Assembly: GCF_001544915.2 (NCBI RefSeq)
Contig: NZ_FCOE02000005.1
Location: forward strand, 124,001 to 188,000
Direction: 5' to 3'
Source: Caballeronia pedi
GTDB taxonomy: Bacteria; Pseudomonadota; Gammaproteobacteria; Burkholderiales; Burkholderiaceae
DNA length: 64,000 nucleotides
In this document: positions 52,552 through 60,750 of the stretch, piece by piece
How the letters are laid out: each line of letters begins with the position of its first letter
Position numbering within the stretch: position 1 is the stretch's first letter
The notes under the pieces: model-generated
Told to the model about the DNA's origin: nothing
The model's input: only the letters and a program-made list of their open reading frames with translations
The model's database searches: none
Made by a program: the position numbers and the translations under genes

Positions 52552-52579
52552 TTGAAACGATAGCCTTCGCACCTACCTT
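52552..52579 (+). promoter_or_regulatory. Possible heat-shock (sigma-32) promoter for the Hsp20 pair
   Basis: TTGAAA at 52552-52557 and CCTACCTT at 52572-52579 are 14 bases apart, a loose match to the CTTGAAA/CCCCATNT sigma-32 pattern, 80-110 bases before the first small heat-shock gene. Confidence 0.35.
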
Positions 52580-52661
52580 GGATGCATAGGCAGCGACACC
52601 CGCGCTGTCGTTTCAACTTCCTGCTGCCGGCCTCGTTGGCCGCATTATCGGAGACTGGACC

Positions 52662-53096
52662 ATGAGTGACTTTTATTTTGGCGGCGACGTTCTCTCGGAA
52701 CTGGACCGCGTGCAGCGGCACGTGTCTTCGCTGTTCGGCAATCTTCCTTCCAGCATTCGTTCGAGCCGCGCAGATGCGTTCCCTCGCCTGAATATCGGCA
52801 GCACTGACGAAGCGATTCACGTCGTCGCGTTCGCGCCCGGCGTCGAGCCCTCTTCGCTCGATGTCACCGTCGACAAAGGCACGCTCACCATCAGCGGCGA
52901 GCGCAAGCCGCAAGCCGCCGCGCAAGGCACGCGAAGCTATGCGAAAGAGCGTTTCGCGGGCGGCTTCCGTCGCGTGATCGAGTTGCCGCAGAACGCGGAT
53001 ACCGACAAGGTCGAAGCACGTTACGAGAACGGCACGCTGTCCATCACCATCGGCAAGCGCGAAGCGTCGAAGCCGCGCGCGATCACCATTCAGTAA
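52662..53096 (+). CDS. Small heat-shock protein, Hsp20 family (first of pair)
   Basis: 144 residues with the alpha-crystallin domain: PRLNIGSTDEAIHVVAFAPGVEPSSLDVTVDKGTLTISGERK (split at about residues 43-84), FAGGFRRVIELPQNAD and ARYENGTLSITIGKRE, ending KPRAITIQ. The IxI-type end is present. Hsp20 proteins hold unfolding proteins in large oligomers. The ribosome site GGAGACTGG stands before ATG. It precedes a second Hsp20 by 13 bases; such pairs often form mixed oligomers. Confidence 0.93.
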   Translation: MSDFYFGGDVLSELDRVQRHVSSLFGNLPSSIRSSRADAFPRLNIGSTDEAIHVVAFAPGVEPSSLDVTVDKGTLTISGERKPQAAAQGTRSYAKERFAGGFRRVIELPQNADTDKVEARYENGTLSITIGKREASKPRAITIQ

Positions 53097-53109
53097 GAGA
53101 GAGCACATC

Positions 53110-53496
53110 ATGACCGACACCACGCAAGTCGCAGCCAAGGACACGAACGAAGACACCGCGCGCCGCGCGACGGTGACGCCCGCAGTCGATATCGTCGAAG
53201 ACAGCCACGGCATCACGCTGTGGGCCGACCTGCCCGGCGTGCCGCGCGAAAAGCTCGACGTAAAAGTGCACGACGCGCGCCTCATCATCGAAGCCGAAGC
53301 GCAATTGCCCGTGCAAGGCGCCGTGCGCGTGCATCACGCTGAACTGCGCGCGCCGCGTTTCGCACGCGCCTTCACGGTGAGCGACGACTTCGACACGACG
53401 AAGATCGATGCCAATCTCACCAACGGTGTGCTCAAGCTCACGATTCCGCGTCGCGAGGAAGCGCGTCCGCGTCGTGTCGACGTGCGAGCGGGCTAA
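53110..53496 (+). CDS. Small heat-shock protein, Hsp20 family (second of pair)
   Basis: 128 residues, clearly Hsp20 but divergent from its neighbour: VDIVEDSHGITLWADLPGVPREKLDVKVHDARLIIEAEAQL (split), FARAFTVSDDFDTTKIDANLTNGVLKLTIPRREEARPRRVDV. The ALN-type conserved core reads ANLTNGVLKLTIP. Likely cotranscribed with and functionally paired to the upstream gene. A good terminator follows. Confidence 0.93.
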   Translation: MTDTTQVAAKDTNEDTARRATVTPAVDIVEDSHGITLWADLPGVPREKLDVKVHDARLIIEAEAQLPVQGAVRVHHAELRAPRFARAFTVSDDFDTTKIDANLTNGVLKLTIPRREEARPRRVDVRAG

Positions 53497-53528
53497 GCGC
53501 CAGAAGTAATTCAATTCGGTTCTGTTCG

Positions 53529-53559
53529 AACGGCCGCGATTCTTTCGCGGCCGTTTTTT
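53529..53559 (+). terminator. Rho-independent terminator after the Hsp20 pair
   Basis: AACGGCCGCGA (53529-53539) and TCGCGGCCGTT (53545-53555) form an 11-bp stem with a five-base loop, followed by TTTTT. Confidence 0.9.
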
Positions 53560-53560
53560 A

Positions 53561-53587
53561 TTGCGCCGGATTCCCGCCTTCTATAAT
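53561..53587 (+). promoter_or_regulatory. Probable sigma-70 promoter of the amino-acid binding protein
   Basis: A perfect TATAAT at 53582-53587 with TTGCGC at 53561-53566 (spacer 15), about 57 bases before the GTG start. Confidence 0.5.
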
Positions 53588-53643
53588 CTTCAACGGCGGC
53601 TCGTGCCGCACATATTCATAACTCATAGATTGAAGGGACTATC

Positions 53644-54423
53644 GTGAAGAGGCTGTTGACGGTGTTGTTGGGTTCGATGCTGACGGTATCGATTGGAGTG
53701 CATGCAAAGGAGTGGTCGACGATCCGCTTCGGTGTCGATGCAAGTTATCCGCCTTTCGAATCGAAAGCACCCGACGGCACGCTGGTCGGCTTCGACATCG
53801 ACGTCGGCAACGAACTGTGCCGGCGTCTCAACGCGAAATGCGTGTGGGTGGAAAACGCATTCGACGGCATGATCCCAGGACTCAAGTCGCGCAAGTTCGA
53901 CGGCGTGCTCTCCACGATGTCGATGACGCCCGCGCGCGTCAAGCAGATCGCCTTCTCGAGCAAGCTCTTCCACGTACCCACGCGCCTCGTCGCGAAGCGC
54001 GATTCGAGCATTCAGCCGACGGCGCAATCGCTCACGGGCAAGACAGTCGGCGTCGAACAGGGCTCGATGCAGGAAACCTATGCGAAGGTCCACTGGGGCG
54101 CGCAGGGCGTGAAGGTCGTATCGTATGCGGATCAGGATCAGGTCTATCAGGACTTGCTCGCTGGCCGGCTCGACGCCTCTCTGCAAAACGCCGTGCAGGC
54201 CGAGCGCGGCTTTCTCGACACGCCGCGCGGCAAGCCCTACGGCTTCGCGGGCGGCGCGCTGGAAGACAGCGCGATCTTCGGACCCGGCACGGCAATCGGC
54301 CTGCGCAAGGAAGACACCGACCTGAAGGAAAAACTCGACGGCGCCATCGCCGCGATGATCAAGGACGGTACGTACAAGCGCATCGAGCAGAAGTATTTCG
54401 ATTTCGATATCTACGGCGAGTAA
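53644..54423 (+). CDS. Periplasmic amino acid-binding protein (Lys/Arg/Orn type)
   Basis: 259 residues from GTG 53644 with GAAGGGA upstream. Signal peptide to VHAK, then the family 3 solute-binding fold: IRFGVDASYPPFESKAPDGTLVGFDIDVGNELCRRL and DGMIPGLKSRKFDGVLSTMSMTPARVKQIAFS, all typical of ArgT/HisJ/LAO binding proteins; the end reads FDIYGE. The permease and ATPase genes are not adjacent, so this is an orphan binding protein that may feed a transporter encoded elsewhere, or act as a sensor. Confidence 0.92.
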   Translation: MKRLLTVLLGSMLTVSIGVHAKEWSTIRFGVDASYPPFESKAPDGTLVGFDIDVGNELCRRLNAKCVWVENAFDGMIPGLKSRKFDGVLSTMSMTPARVKQIAFSSKLFHVPTRLVAKRDSSIQPTAQSLTGKTVGVEQGSMQETYAKVHWGAQGVKVVSYADQDQVYQDLLAGRLDASLQNAVQAERGFLDTPRGKPYGFAGGALEDSAIFGPGTAIGLRKEDTDLKEKLDGAIAAMIKDGTYKRIEQKYFDFDIYGE

Positions 54424-54435
54424 CGAGCTATAGCC

Positions 54436-55224
54436 ATGACCCAGCCCGCGAACGACGAATCCGTTGTGCATCGCGCAGCCGTGCAAGGCTACACGGCCAA
54501 CGCCGACAGCTACGTGCGCGGGCGGCCCGATTATCCACCGCAACTCGCAGGCTGGCTCACCGATACGCTCGGGCTGAAGCCGGGTGCAAGCGTCGTCGAT
54601 CTCGGCGCGGGTACCGGCAAGTTCACGCCGCGTCTCGTGCAGACGGGCGCGCGCGTGATCGCGGTCGAGCCAGTCGATTCGATGCGCGCAAAACTCGCCG
54701 CCGCCCTGCCCGATGTAGAGGCGCTCGCGGGCACGGCGCAATCGATACCGCTCGCGGACGCATCGGTCGACGCGGTCGTCTGCGCGCAATCGTTTCACTG
54801 GTTCGCGAGCCGCGCGGCGCTCGATGAGATTCATCGCGTGCTGAAGCCGGGCGGGCGGCTCGGTCTCGTATGGAATCTGCGCGATGCGCGCGTGCCGTGG
54901 GTCGCGCAGCTCGACGCCATCGTCAACCGTTACGAAGGCGATACGCCGCGCTATTACTCCGGCGCATGGCGCGATGCGTTTCCGCATCCGGGCTTCAGCC
55001 CGCTCGTCGAAACGCATTTTTCGCTCGGGCATACGGGCACGCCCGAAGACGTGATCGTGCATCGCGTGCGCTCGACGAGTTTCATCGCATCGTTGCCCGA
55101 AGCCGCGCGCGCCGCCATCGATGAAGACGTGCGCAAGCTGATCGATGCCGAACCCGAACTGAGCGGCAAACGCGAAGTGACCGTGCCTTACGAGACCGCG
55201 GCGTTCGTCGCGATCAAACAATGA
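54436..55224 (+). CDS. Class I SAM-dependent methyltransferase
   Basis: 262 residues. Rossmann-type methyltransferase motif I VVDLGAGTGKFTPRL (about residues 48-62), an acidic VEP at strand 2, and motif III-like VVCAQSFHWFASRAALDEIHRVLKPGGRLGLVW. The fold is the Methyltransf_11 type; the methyl acceptor cannot be told. It starts 13 bases after the binding-protein gene, so cotranscription with it is likely though functionally unexplained. Confidence 0.88.
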   Translation: MTQPANDESVVHRAAVQGYTANADSYVRGRPDYPPQLAGWLTDTLGLKPGASVVDLGAGTGKFTPRLVQTGARVIAVEPVDSMRAKLAAALPDVEALAGTAQSIPLADASVDAVVCAQSFHWFASRAALDEIHRVLKPGGRLGLVWNLRDARVPWVAQLDAIVNRYEGDTPRYYSGAWRDAFPHPGFSPLVETHFSLGHTGTPEDVIVHRVRSTSFIASLPEAARAAIDEDVRKLIDAEPELSGKREVTVPYETAAFVAIKQ

Positions 55225-55256
55225 AGTGAAGTTCGTCGACAAAAAAGGAGACGGCG

Positions 55257-55901
55257 ATGGCGACGCTCAAACAGTTACAGGCCAGATTGAAGAAACTACG
55301 CGCACAGGCTGAAAGCCTGATCGCGGATCGCGCGCAATCCGTGCTCAACGATATCCGCGCGATGATGGAAAGGCACGGCCTCACGACTGACGATATCGAA
55401 CGGCACGGCAAGAAGACCAAACGCGCCGCGAAGCCGCAGGTCGCCTATCCGGCGCCGGCGGGCCGCCGTGAAGCGATGACCAAGCTCGCGAAGAAAGGCA
55501 AGCTGCCCGCGAAATATCGCAATCCCAAGACGGGCGAGACGTGGAGCGGCTGGGCGCGGCCGCCCGCGTGGATCGCGAACGTGAAGGATCGCAGCAAGTT
55601 TCTGATCGATGCCGAGAGTGCGCCGAAAGCGGCCAAACCGAAATTAGCAGCCCGGAAAGCGACGGCCAAAAAGGCCGTGGCGAAGAAAGCGGCACCCGCG
55701 AAGAAGTCCGCGCCGGCCGCGAAGAAGAAAGCGGCGACACCTGCCGCGAAGAAAACCAGCGCCACGGCCAAGCCAGCAGCCAAGACGGCAGCGAAGCGCA
55801 GCGCACCGCGCAAACGCGCGACGAAAGCCGCAACCGTGTCCGCGCCGGAGCCCGCGTCGAATACATCGACGCCAACGACGACCGACGAAGCATCCACATA
55901 A
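55257..55901 (+). CDS. H-NS-family nucleoid protein with a histone H1-like tail
   Basis: 214 residues from ATG 55257, AAAGGAG upstream. The first 65 residues are an H-NS dimerisation helix (LKQLQARLKKLRAQAESLI); the DNA-binding core KYRNPKTGETWSGWARPPAWI (about residues 86-106) is the Burkholderia H-NS form. From about residue 122 on, the chain is a Lys/Ala/Pro repeat (KAAPAKK, AAKKKAATPAAKK type) like the tail of bacterial H1 homologues. The protein would bind AT-rich DNA and neutralise its backbone. The next genes (56047, 56466) are in the same direction. This combined form is known in Burkholderiales but not well studied. Confidence 0.9.
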   Translation: MATLKQLQARLKKLRAQAESLIADRAQSVLNDIRAMMERHGLTTDDIERHGKKTKRAAKPQVAYPAPAGRREAMTKLAKKGKLPAKYRNPKTGETWSGWARPPAWIANVKDRSKFLIDAESAPKAAKPKLAARKATAKKAVAKKAAPAKKSAPAAKKKAATPAAKKTSATAKPAAKTAAKRSAPRKRATKAATVSAPEPASNTSTPTTTDEAST

Positions 55902-56046
55902 ACGCGCCGCCTTGCCGTTTTTGCATGAAAGCGCGAAAGAATCGACATGGGTGCGCGTGCGAAAGCCGCGCACCGGCGAGGCGCTTTCGCATCGGCACAA
56001 TGCTTGCGTGGATACCTACGCACATGCCGAGAACGTCGAGGACATC

Positions 56047-56292
56047 ATGCATCATTCGATCGAATCCCACGAACTGACTCATATCGATCTGGCGCGCTTC
56101 CAGGTCGTGCAGGTTTCCGACGGCACCTTTACCGTCGTGCTGTGGGAAGCGCCCGGACGCGACGAGCAAGCCTCCACGCTGACGATTCGTCTATGTGATC
56201 CACTCAATCCGGTGCGTCGAAAAGACGTCTGCGAACACTTGCGAGCGCATCTCGCGGCGTCGCGGGCAAAGCGGCGCGAAGCCGTGATCTGA
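56047..56292 (+). CDS. Small protein of unknown function
   Basis: 81 residues from ATG 56047 with CGAGGAC upstream; the frame is open further upstream but without support. HELTHIDLARFQVVQVSDGTFTVVLWEAPGRDEQASTLTIRL (two beta hairpins, split here) is followed by an Arg/Ala-rich C-terminal helix (RKDVCEHLRAHLAASRAKRREA). It has no signal peptide. No family is recognised; it may be a Burkholderiales-restricted cytoplasmic protein. Confidence 0.5.
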   Translation: MHHSIESHELTHIDLARFQVVQVSDGTFTVVLWEAPGRDEQASTLTIRLCDPLNPVRRKDVCEHLRAHLAASRAKRREAVI

Positions 56293-56465
56293 TCGCGCGC
56301 GGCGTCATCCCATTGTTTGAGATCGACGAAAACTCAATTGGCATTTGGTGGGATTAAAAATCGGCGAAGGACTTATAGACTGCGTTCACATGTCGGGGCC
56401 GTTTCGTAGCGAACGACGCGCTTTCCGATTGACGCATGTCCCTTAATCTTCGTCGGAGCATTCTC

Positions 56466-56726
56466 GTGAACAAGCGATTCGTCGTAGGCTTTGCCATTGC
56501 ATTGAGTTCTGTTTTCGCCGGTTCGGCATTTGCAGGCGGATATGGTCCGGCGCCGCATTATCGTCCCGATGTCGGTGCGCCGGCTTCGCAGCACGGCGTG
56601 AGCGCGCAGACCTTCGCGGCGGAAGAAGCCGCGCAAGGACGCAGTGATTTCAACGCGACCCCGCGCACCGCGCAGACTCAGGACGGACAGGTTTCGGCGT
56701 CCGTCAATTCTCAGGTATCGCAATAG
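56466..56726 (+). CDS. Small secreted protein of unknown function
   Basis: 86 residues from GTG 56466, beginning MNKRFVVGFAIALSS; a longer start at 56436 would put an Arg-rich stretch before the signal peptide. The signal sequence ends at SAFAGG, and the mature part (GYGPAPHYRPDVGAPASQ, then AEEAAQGRSDFNATPRT) is hydrophilic, without cysteines. It resembles the many small secreted proteins of Burkholderiales but no family is assigned. A strong hairpin follows. Confidence 0.7.
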   Translation: MNKRFVVGFAIALSSVFAGSAFAGGYGPAPHYRPDVGAPASQHGVSAQTFAAEEAAQGRSDFNATPRTAQTQDGQVSASVNSQVSQ

Positions 56727-56737
56727 AGATCGATTTG

Positions 56738-56775
56738 AAGCGGACACGATGATCATTCATCGTGTCCGCTTTTAA
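56738..56775. terminator. Bidirectional terminator between the secreted protein and MocR
   Basis: AGCGGACACGATGA (56739-56752) and its exact reverse complement (56757-56770) form a 14-bp stem with a four-base loop; TTTTAAA follows on the plus strand and the MocR stop codon begins at 56774. Confidence 0.9.
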
Positions 56776-58187
56776 ATCGCCCTGATCGTTTTCTCCAGAA
56801 AATCCCAAAGCGCATCGTCCGCTGAATACGGGACGTTGAATCGAAAGCAGTTGCTTTCCGCGTCGTCCGGACGGAAATACGAACCCGGCGCAAGCCATAT
56901 GCCGTGTTGCAGTGCGCGCGTGGCGACGGCACTCCCTTCTGCCGGATCGATCGGCAACGCGCCCCACACGAAAAGCCCGGCGCGCGGCCGTCTAAACAGT
57001 TCGACGCCGAGCGCGTCCATCCGCTCCTCGACGAGCGCATGTGCATCCTTCAGCTTCTCCACGACGAATTCGACGTGCCGCGCATAGCGCCCTTCCGTCA
57101 GCACTTTCTCGACGATGCGCTCGGTCGCTTCCGATGACGTGAGGCCCACGGCCATCTTCGTGCGCGCCAGCTCGCGCAACACATCGCGCTCCGCCACGAC
57201 ATAACCGCAACGCAGCGCGGGCGTGATGGTCTTCGCGAAGCCGCCGACATACAGCACGCGGCTTAAGCCCTCCATCGCCGCGAGCAAGGGCGCGCCGGGC
57301 GGCGCGAGTTCGCGGTTCACATCGTCCTCGACGACCCACAGGCCGTGACGCTCCGCAATCTGCATCAGACGGAATGCGGACGCCATGCCGAAGGTCGCGC
57401 CCGTCGGATTCTGCAAGGTCGTGTTGAGAAACACCGCTTTCGGCCGATGCTCGATCACGATGCGCTCGAACACATCCGTATCGATGCCCGCCGCGGTGCG
57501 CGGCACGCCATGCACCTGCAAGCCCGCGAGCCGCAGGATCTGCAGCAGATTGCAGTAACCCGGATCTTCGACGACGACCGCATCGCCCGGGCGCAGCAAC
57601 GTCCGCACGATGAGATCGAGCGCCTGCGTCGCGCCCGCGGTCAGCAGCACATTGGTCGATGCATCGACCGGCAGGCCATGACGGTCGAGCTGCTCGGCGA
57701 TCCGCTCGCGCAGCGGCGCGAAGCCATACGGATGTCCGTAATCCGCGATGCGCGCCGCCGGCACGCGGCTTACCGCGCGCAGCGCATGCTGCAGGCCGCT
57801 CTCGTTGATCCACTCGTTCGGTAGCCAGCCGCAGCCGGATTTGATCGGCACGGAGTGATCGGCGAATACATCCGATAAAAGCCAGGTCGCGGTGAGACTC
57901 GGCGGCTGCCACTCGACTGCGCGCACGCGTTCGCTGCGCCCCCGCAAGGCCACGCGATAACCCGAGCCGCGTCGCGCCGTGACGAGGCCCATCGACACGA
58001 GCCGGCCGTAGGCTTCCGTCACCGTGAAGGTGCTGAGACTTTCGGCTTCGGCGAGACGCCGCACCGACGGCAGCAGCGCGCCCGCGCGCAGCGTCTGCTC
58101 CTCGATTGCCGTGGAGAAGGCGTGCACCAGTTGTTCGACGAGCGTCGGCGCCTGTCGGGAGCCGCGCTCCAGCTTGAGTTCGATCAT
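56772..58187 (-). CDS. MocR/PdxR-like transcriptional regulator (GntR helix-turn-helix plus aminotransferase domain)
   Basis: 471 residues. An N-terminal GntR-type winged helix (LRAGALLPSVRRLAEAESLSTFTVTEAYGRL split, about residues 36-66) is joined to a fold-type I PLP domain with NPTGATFG, ELAPPG, and the Schiff-base Lys region VLYVGGFAKTITPALRCGYV. Such proteins sense PLP adducts of amines or amino acids and usually regulate adjacent genes. The divergent gene encodes a beta-alanine-type aminotransferase, and three ACAGTT/AACTGT motifs lie between them, so local control of that gene is likely. Confidence 0.92.
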   Translation of the reverse strand: MIELKLERGSRQAPTLVEQLVHAFSTAIEEQTLRAGALLPSVRRLAEAESLSTFTVTEAYGRLVSMGLVTARRGSGYRVALRGRSERVRAVEWQPPSLTATWLLSDVFADHSVPIKSGCGWLPNEWINESGLQHALRAVSRVPAARIADYGHPYGFAPLRERIAEQLDRHGLPVDASTNVLLTAGATQALDLIVRTLLRPGDAVVVEDPGYCNLLQILRLAGLQVHGVPRTAAGIDTDVFERIVIEHRPKAVFLNTTLQNPTGATFGMASAFRLMQIAERHGLWVVEDDVNRELAPPGAPLLAAMEGLSRVLYVGGFAKTITPALRCGYVVAERDVLRELARTKMAVGLTSSEATERIVEKVLTEGRYARHVEFVVEKLKDAHALVEERMDALGVELFRRPRAGLFVWGALPIDPAEGSAVATRALQHGIWLAPGSYFRPDDAESNCFRFNVPYSADDALWDFLEKTIRAI

Positions 58188-58225
58188 GGATTCGAGAATA
58201 ACGCGCCAGCCACGCGCTGACCATC

Positions 58226-58276
58226 ACAGTTGAGAGCATTTTGCCAGCACAGTTAGCAGCGCAGTGAAGCAACTGT
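58226..58276. promoter_or_regulatory. Repeat motifs for the MocR-type regulator
   Basis: ACAGTT at 58226-58231 and again at 58249-58254 (23 bases apart, about two helical turns), and AACTGT at 58271-58276. Direct repeats about two turns apart are how GabR/PdxR-type dimers bind DNA. Confidence 0.5.
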
Positions 58277-58342
58277 CTATGCCGTGCAATTTTGCCGAGG
58301 AATACAGTGCAATGACCGTTCTTTCCGAGGAGGAGACCCGCC

Positions 58343-59671
58343 ATGAATGCACGCCCCGTCATCGACGACCTTTCATCGTTCTGGATGCCGTTCACCGCCA
58401 ATCGCCAGTTCAAGGCCGCACCGAGGCTGCTCGAGAGCGCGAAAGGCATGTACTACCGCTCGACCGATGGCCGCGAGGTGCTCGACGGCACGGCGGGTCT
58501 GTGGTGCGTGAATGCGGGCCATTGCCGGGAAGAAATCGTCGATGCGGTGACGAGGACGCTCGGCACGCTCGATTTCGCGCCGACCTTCCAGATGGGCCAC
58601 CCGATTGCGTTCGAAGCCGCGACCAAGGTCGCCAGCCTGATGCCCGAAGGACTCGATCGCATCTTCTTCACCAACTCGGGCTCCGAGTCGGTCGATACGG
58701 CGCTGAAGATCGCGCTCGCCTATCATCGCGCACGCGGTGAAGGCCAGCGCACGCGTCTGATCGGCCGCGAGCGCGGCTATCACGGCGTCGGCTTCGGCGG
58801 GATTTCGGTCGGCGGGATCGCGCCGAATCGCAAGACGTTCTCGGGCGCGCTGTTGCCGGCGGTCGATCATCTGCCGCATACGCACGATCTCGCGCACAAC
58901 GCGTTCACGAAGGGCCAGCCCGCGTGGGGCGATCATCTCGCCGATGACCTGGAGCGCATCGTCGCGCTGCATGATCCGTCGACGATCGCCGCCGTGATCG
59001 TCGAGCCGCTCGCCGGTTCCACGGGCGTGCTCGTGCCGCCGCAGGGCTATCTGCAGAAGCTGCGCGAGATCTGCACGAAGTACGGCATTCTGCTGATTTT
59101 CGATGAAGTCATCACCGGCTTCGGGCGTCTGGGCAAGGCAACGGCGAGCGAGTACTTCGGCGTCACGCCCGACCTCATCACGATGGCCAAGGCGATCAAC
59201 AACGCAACCATTCCGCTGGGCGCGGTCGCCGCGCATCGCAACGTGCACGACACGGTCGTCAACGCGGGCGCGGCCAATGCGATCGAGCTGTTCCACGGCT
59301 ACACGTATTCCGCGCACCCGGTCGCGACCGCCGCGGCAATCGCGACGCTCGATCTCTATCAGCGCGACAAGCTGTTCGAGCGCGCGGCCTCGAAAGCCGA
59401 AAAGTTCGAAAGCGCCGCCCACGCGCTGCGCGATGCGCCGTACGTGAAGGACATTCGCAATCTCGGTCTCGTCGCGGGCATCGAGCTCGATTCGCGCGAC
59501 GGCGCGCCGGGCGCGCGTGCGTATGAGGTGTTCGTCAAGTGCTTCGAGGCGGGCGTGCTCGTGCGTTACACCGGCGATATCCTCGCGTTCTCGCCGCCGC
59601 TCATCATCGAAGATGATCAGATCGATCAGATCTTCGGCACGGTGAGGAAGGCGCTGGAAAGTGTGAAATAA
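58343..59671 (+). CDS. Omega-amino acid:pyruvate (beta-alanine:pyruvate) aminotransferase
   Basis: 442 residues, class III PLP aminotransferase. Seen: FWMPFTANRQFK N terminus typical of the beta-alanine:pyruvate group, GLWCVNAGHCREEI, TNSGSESVDTALKIAL (PLP-phosphate site), IFDEVITGFGRLG with the Asp that contacts the pyridine N, and the Schiff-base Lys in TMAKAINNATIPLGAV (about residue 287). It moves the amino group from beta-alanine or another omega-amino acid to pyruvate. GAGGAGA precedes ATG 58343. It is divergent from its probable MocR regulator and is followed by a terminator. Confidence 0.93.
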   Translation: MNARPVIDDLSSFWMPFTANRQFKAAPRLLESAKGMYYRSTDGREVLDGTAGLWCVNAGHCREEIVDAVTRTLGTLDFAPTFQMGHPIAFEAATKVASLMPEGLDRIFFTNSGSESVDTALKIALAYHRARGEGQRTRLIGRERGYHGVGFGGISVGGIAPNRKTFSGALLPAVDHLPHTHDLAHNAFTKGQPAWGDHLADDLERIVALHDPSTIAAVIVEPLAGSTGVLVPPQGYLQKLREICTKYGILLIFDEVITGFGRLGKATASEYFGVTPDLITMAKAINNATIPLGAVAAHRNVHDTVVNAGAANAIELFHGYTYSAHPVATAAAIATLDLYQRDKLFERAASKAEKFESAAHALRDAPYVKDIRNLGLVAGIELDSRDGAPGARAYEVFVKCFEAGVLVRYTGDILAFSPPLIIEDDQIDQIFGTVRKALESVK

Positions 59672-59693
59672 GCGGTTTTCCCGTCGAACAGAC

Positions 59694-59727
59694 AGCCCGG
59701 TTCCTCGCGATGAGGACCGGGCTTTTG
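59694..59727 (+). terminator. Rho-independent terminator after the aminotransferase
   Basis: AGCCCGG (59694-59700) with CCGGGCT (59717-59723), extended inward by a TCCTC/GAGGA pair after one bulged base, followed by TTTT. Confidence 0.8.
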
Positions 59728-59842
59728 TTCTTTAAATGGGAAATTTCGTATGGTCATCACGCCGCGACGATATTTATGCTCTGCGCGCCGCTCTTATTGC
59801 ACGAGGAGCAGGACATCCAGAGACCATACAAGGAAGACCGCA

Positions 59843-60334
59843 ATGAGCGACACGAATATCTTTATGAAAATCGACGGCGTGAAGGGGGAGGCGACTGTCA
59901 TCGGCCACATCGGCGAGATCGACGTGCTTAGCTGGCAATGGGAGATGCACCAAGATGCTCGTGGCGAATCAAGCCACAAGCGCGCGACCATCGAAAATTT
60001 GCAGTTCGTGCAACGCGTCAACCTCGCATCAAGCAGTTTGCTGCAAATGCTTTTGCATAGCAAAGCGGCCTCAGAAGGTGTTCTGACCGTCCTTAGTCCC
60101 AATGCGCAGGCATCGACGACGCCACTAGGCAAAATCGTCCCGCCTAAGCCGACGCTCCAGATATTCATGAAACGGGTAATGGTGCATCGAATCGTTCCTT
60201 ATGGAACCGCATACGGGCACTTCGAAAGCGTCGTGATTTCATTCGAAGAGTTCAAACGCGAATACACCCCACAGAGCATAGGGGGCGCTGCGTGTGGCGT
60301 CGCATCGGTTTTCTACCGGATGTGTGACGACTGA
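59843..60334 (+). CDS. hcp: Hcp-family type VI secretion tube/effector protein
   Basis: 163 residues from ATG 59843, with AAGGAAG before it; the frame is open earlier but only as an Arg-rich shadow. The start MSDTNIFMKIDGVKGEATVIGHIGEIDVLSWQWEM (split) is the Hcp1 pattern, and VSFEEF-like end motif ISFEEFKREYTPQSIGG matches the C-terminal strand. Hcp hexamers stack into the inner tube of the type VI secretion machine and also carry effectors. No other type VI gene (vgrG, tssB/C, clpV) is in the window, so this is an orphan Hcp island. Local GC is clearly lower than in the neighbours. Confidence 0.93.
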   Translation: MSDTNIFMKIDGVKGEATVIGHIGEIDVLSWQWEMHQDARGESSHKRATIENLQFVQRVNLASSSLLQMLLHSKAASEGVLTVLSPNAQASTTPLGKIVPPKPTLQIFMKRVMVHRIVPYGTAYGHFESVVISFEEFKREYTPQSIGGAACGVASVFYRMCDD

Positions 60335-60336
60335 TC

Positions 60337-60750
60337 ATGTTCAAGATAGATCGAAGCAAGATCAATTGGGATGCCATATTCGTCGGCTGCTTCTGCTTTG
60401 TGCTTCAGTTGCCTTTCCTACCGTCCACGCTTGAATTTCGGCTTTATTCAGTGGTGACATATGGCACGGTCGTCAAGCTGAACGCCGGGGGTTTTCACCC
60501 TGAGATCGAATTCACTACGAGTGATGGAGAGCGAGTGTCGTTCGCCGGAAGCACCACCGTGCATACCGAAGTTGGTGATCGCGTTGAAATCCGGTATCGC
60601 TTGAAGGACCCATATGGAGCAGAGGTTAATAACGAATTGAGCGTGTGGGGCATCCACACGTTTCTGACTGCAATGGCAGCACTATTCATAATCGGCGGGC
60701 TTTACGGCATGCCGCTAAGTAGGAACTGGCGGGGCGGTAGCGATGATTGA
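60337..60750 (+). CDS. DUF3592-like membrane protein, second gene of the Hcp island
   Basis: 137 residues, ATG two bases after the hcp stop. A hydrophobic segment near residues 12-30, a soluble domain with IEFTTSDGERVSFAGSTTVHTEVGDRVEIRYRLKDPYGAEV, typical of DUF3592, and a second membrane segment (FLTAMAALFIIGGLYGM) near the C terminus. Its last eight bases overlap the next gene. In such clusters an inner-membrane protein beside an unknown cargo may give immunity, but this is inference. Confidence 0.7.
   Translation: MFKIDRSKINWDAIFVGCFCFVLQLPFLPSTLEFRLYSVVTYGTVVKLNAGGFHPEIEFTTSDGERVSFAGSTTVHTEVGDRVEIRYRLKDPYGAEVNNELSVWGIHTFLTAMAALFIIGGLYGMPLSRNWRGGSDD

Noticed and set aside
52585..52661. 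RNA thermometer (ROSE or FourU) before the first Hsp20 gene
   Set aside because: I could not build a stem that hides the GGAG site with the expected U-rich pairing.
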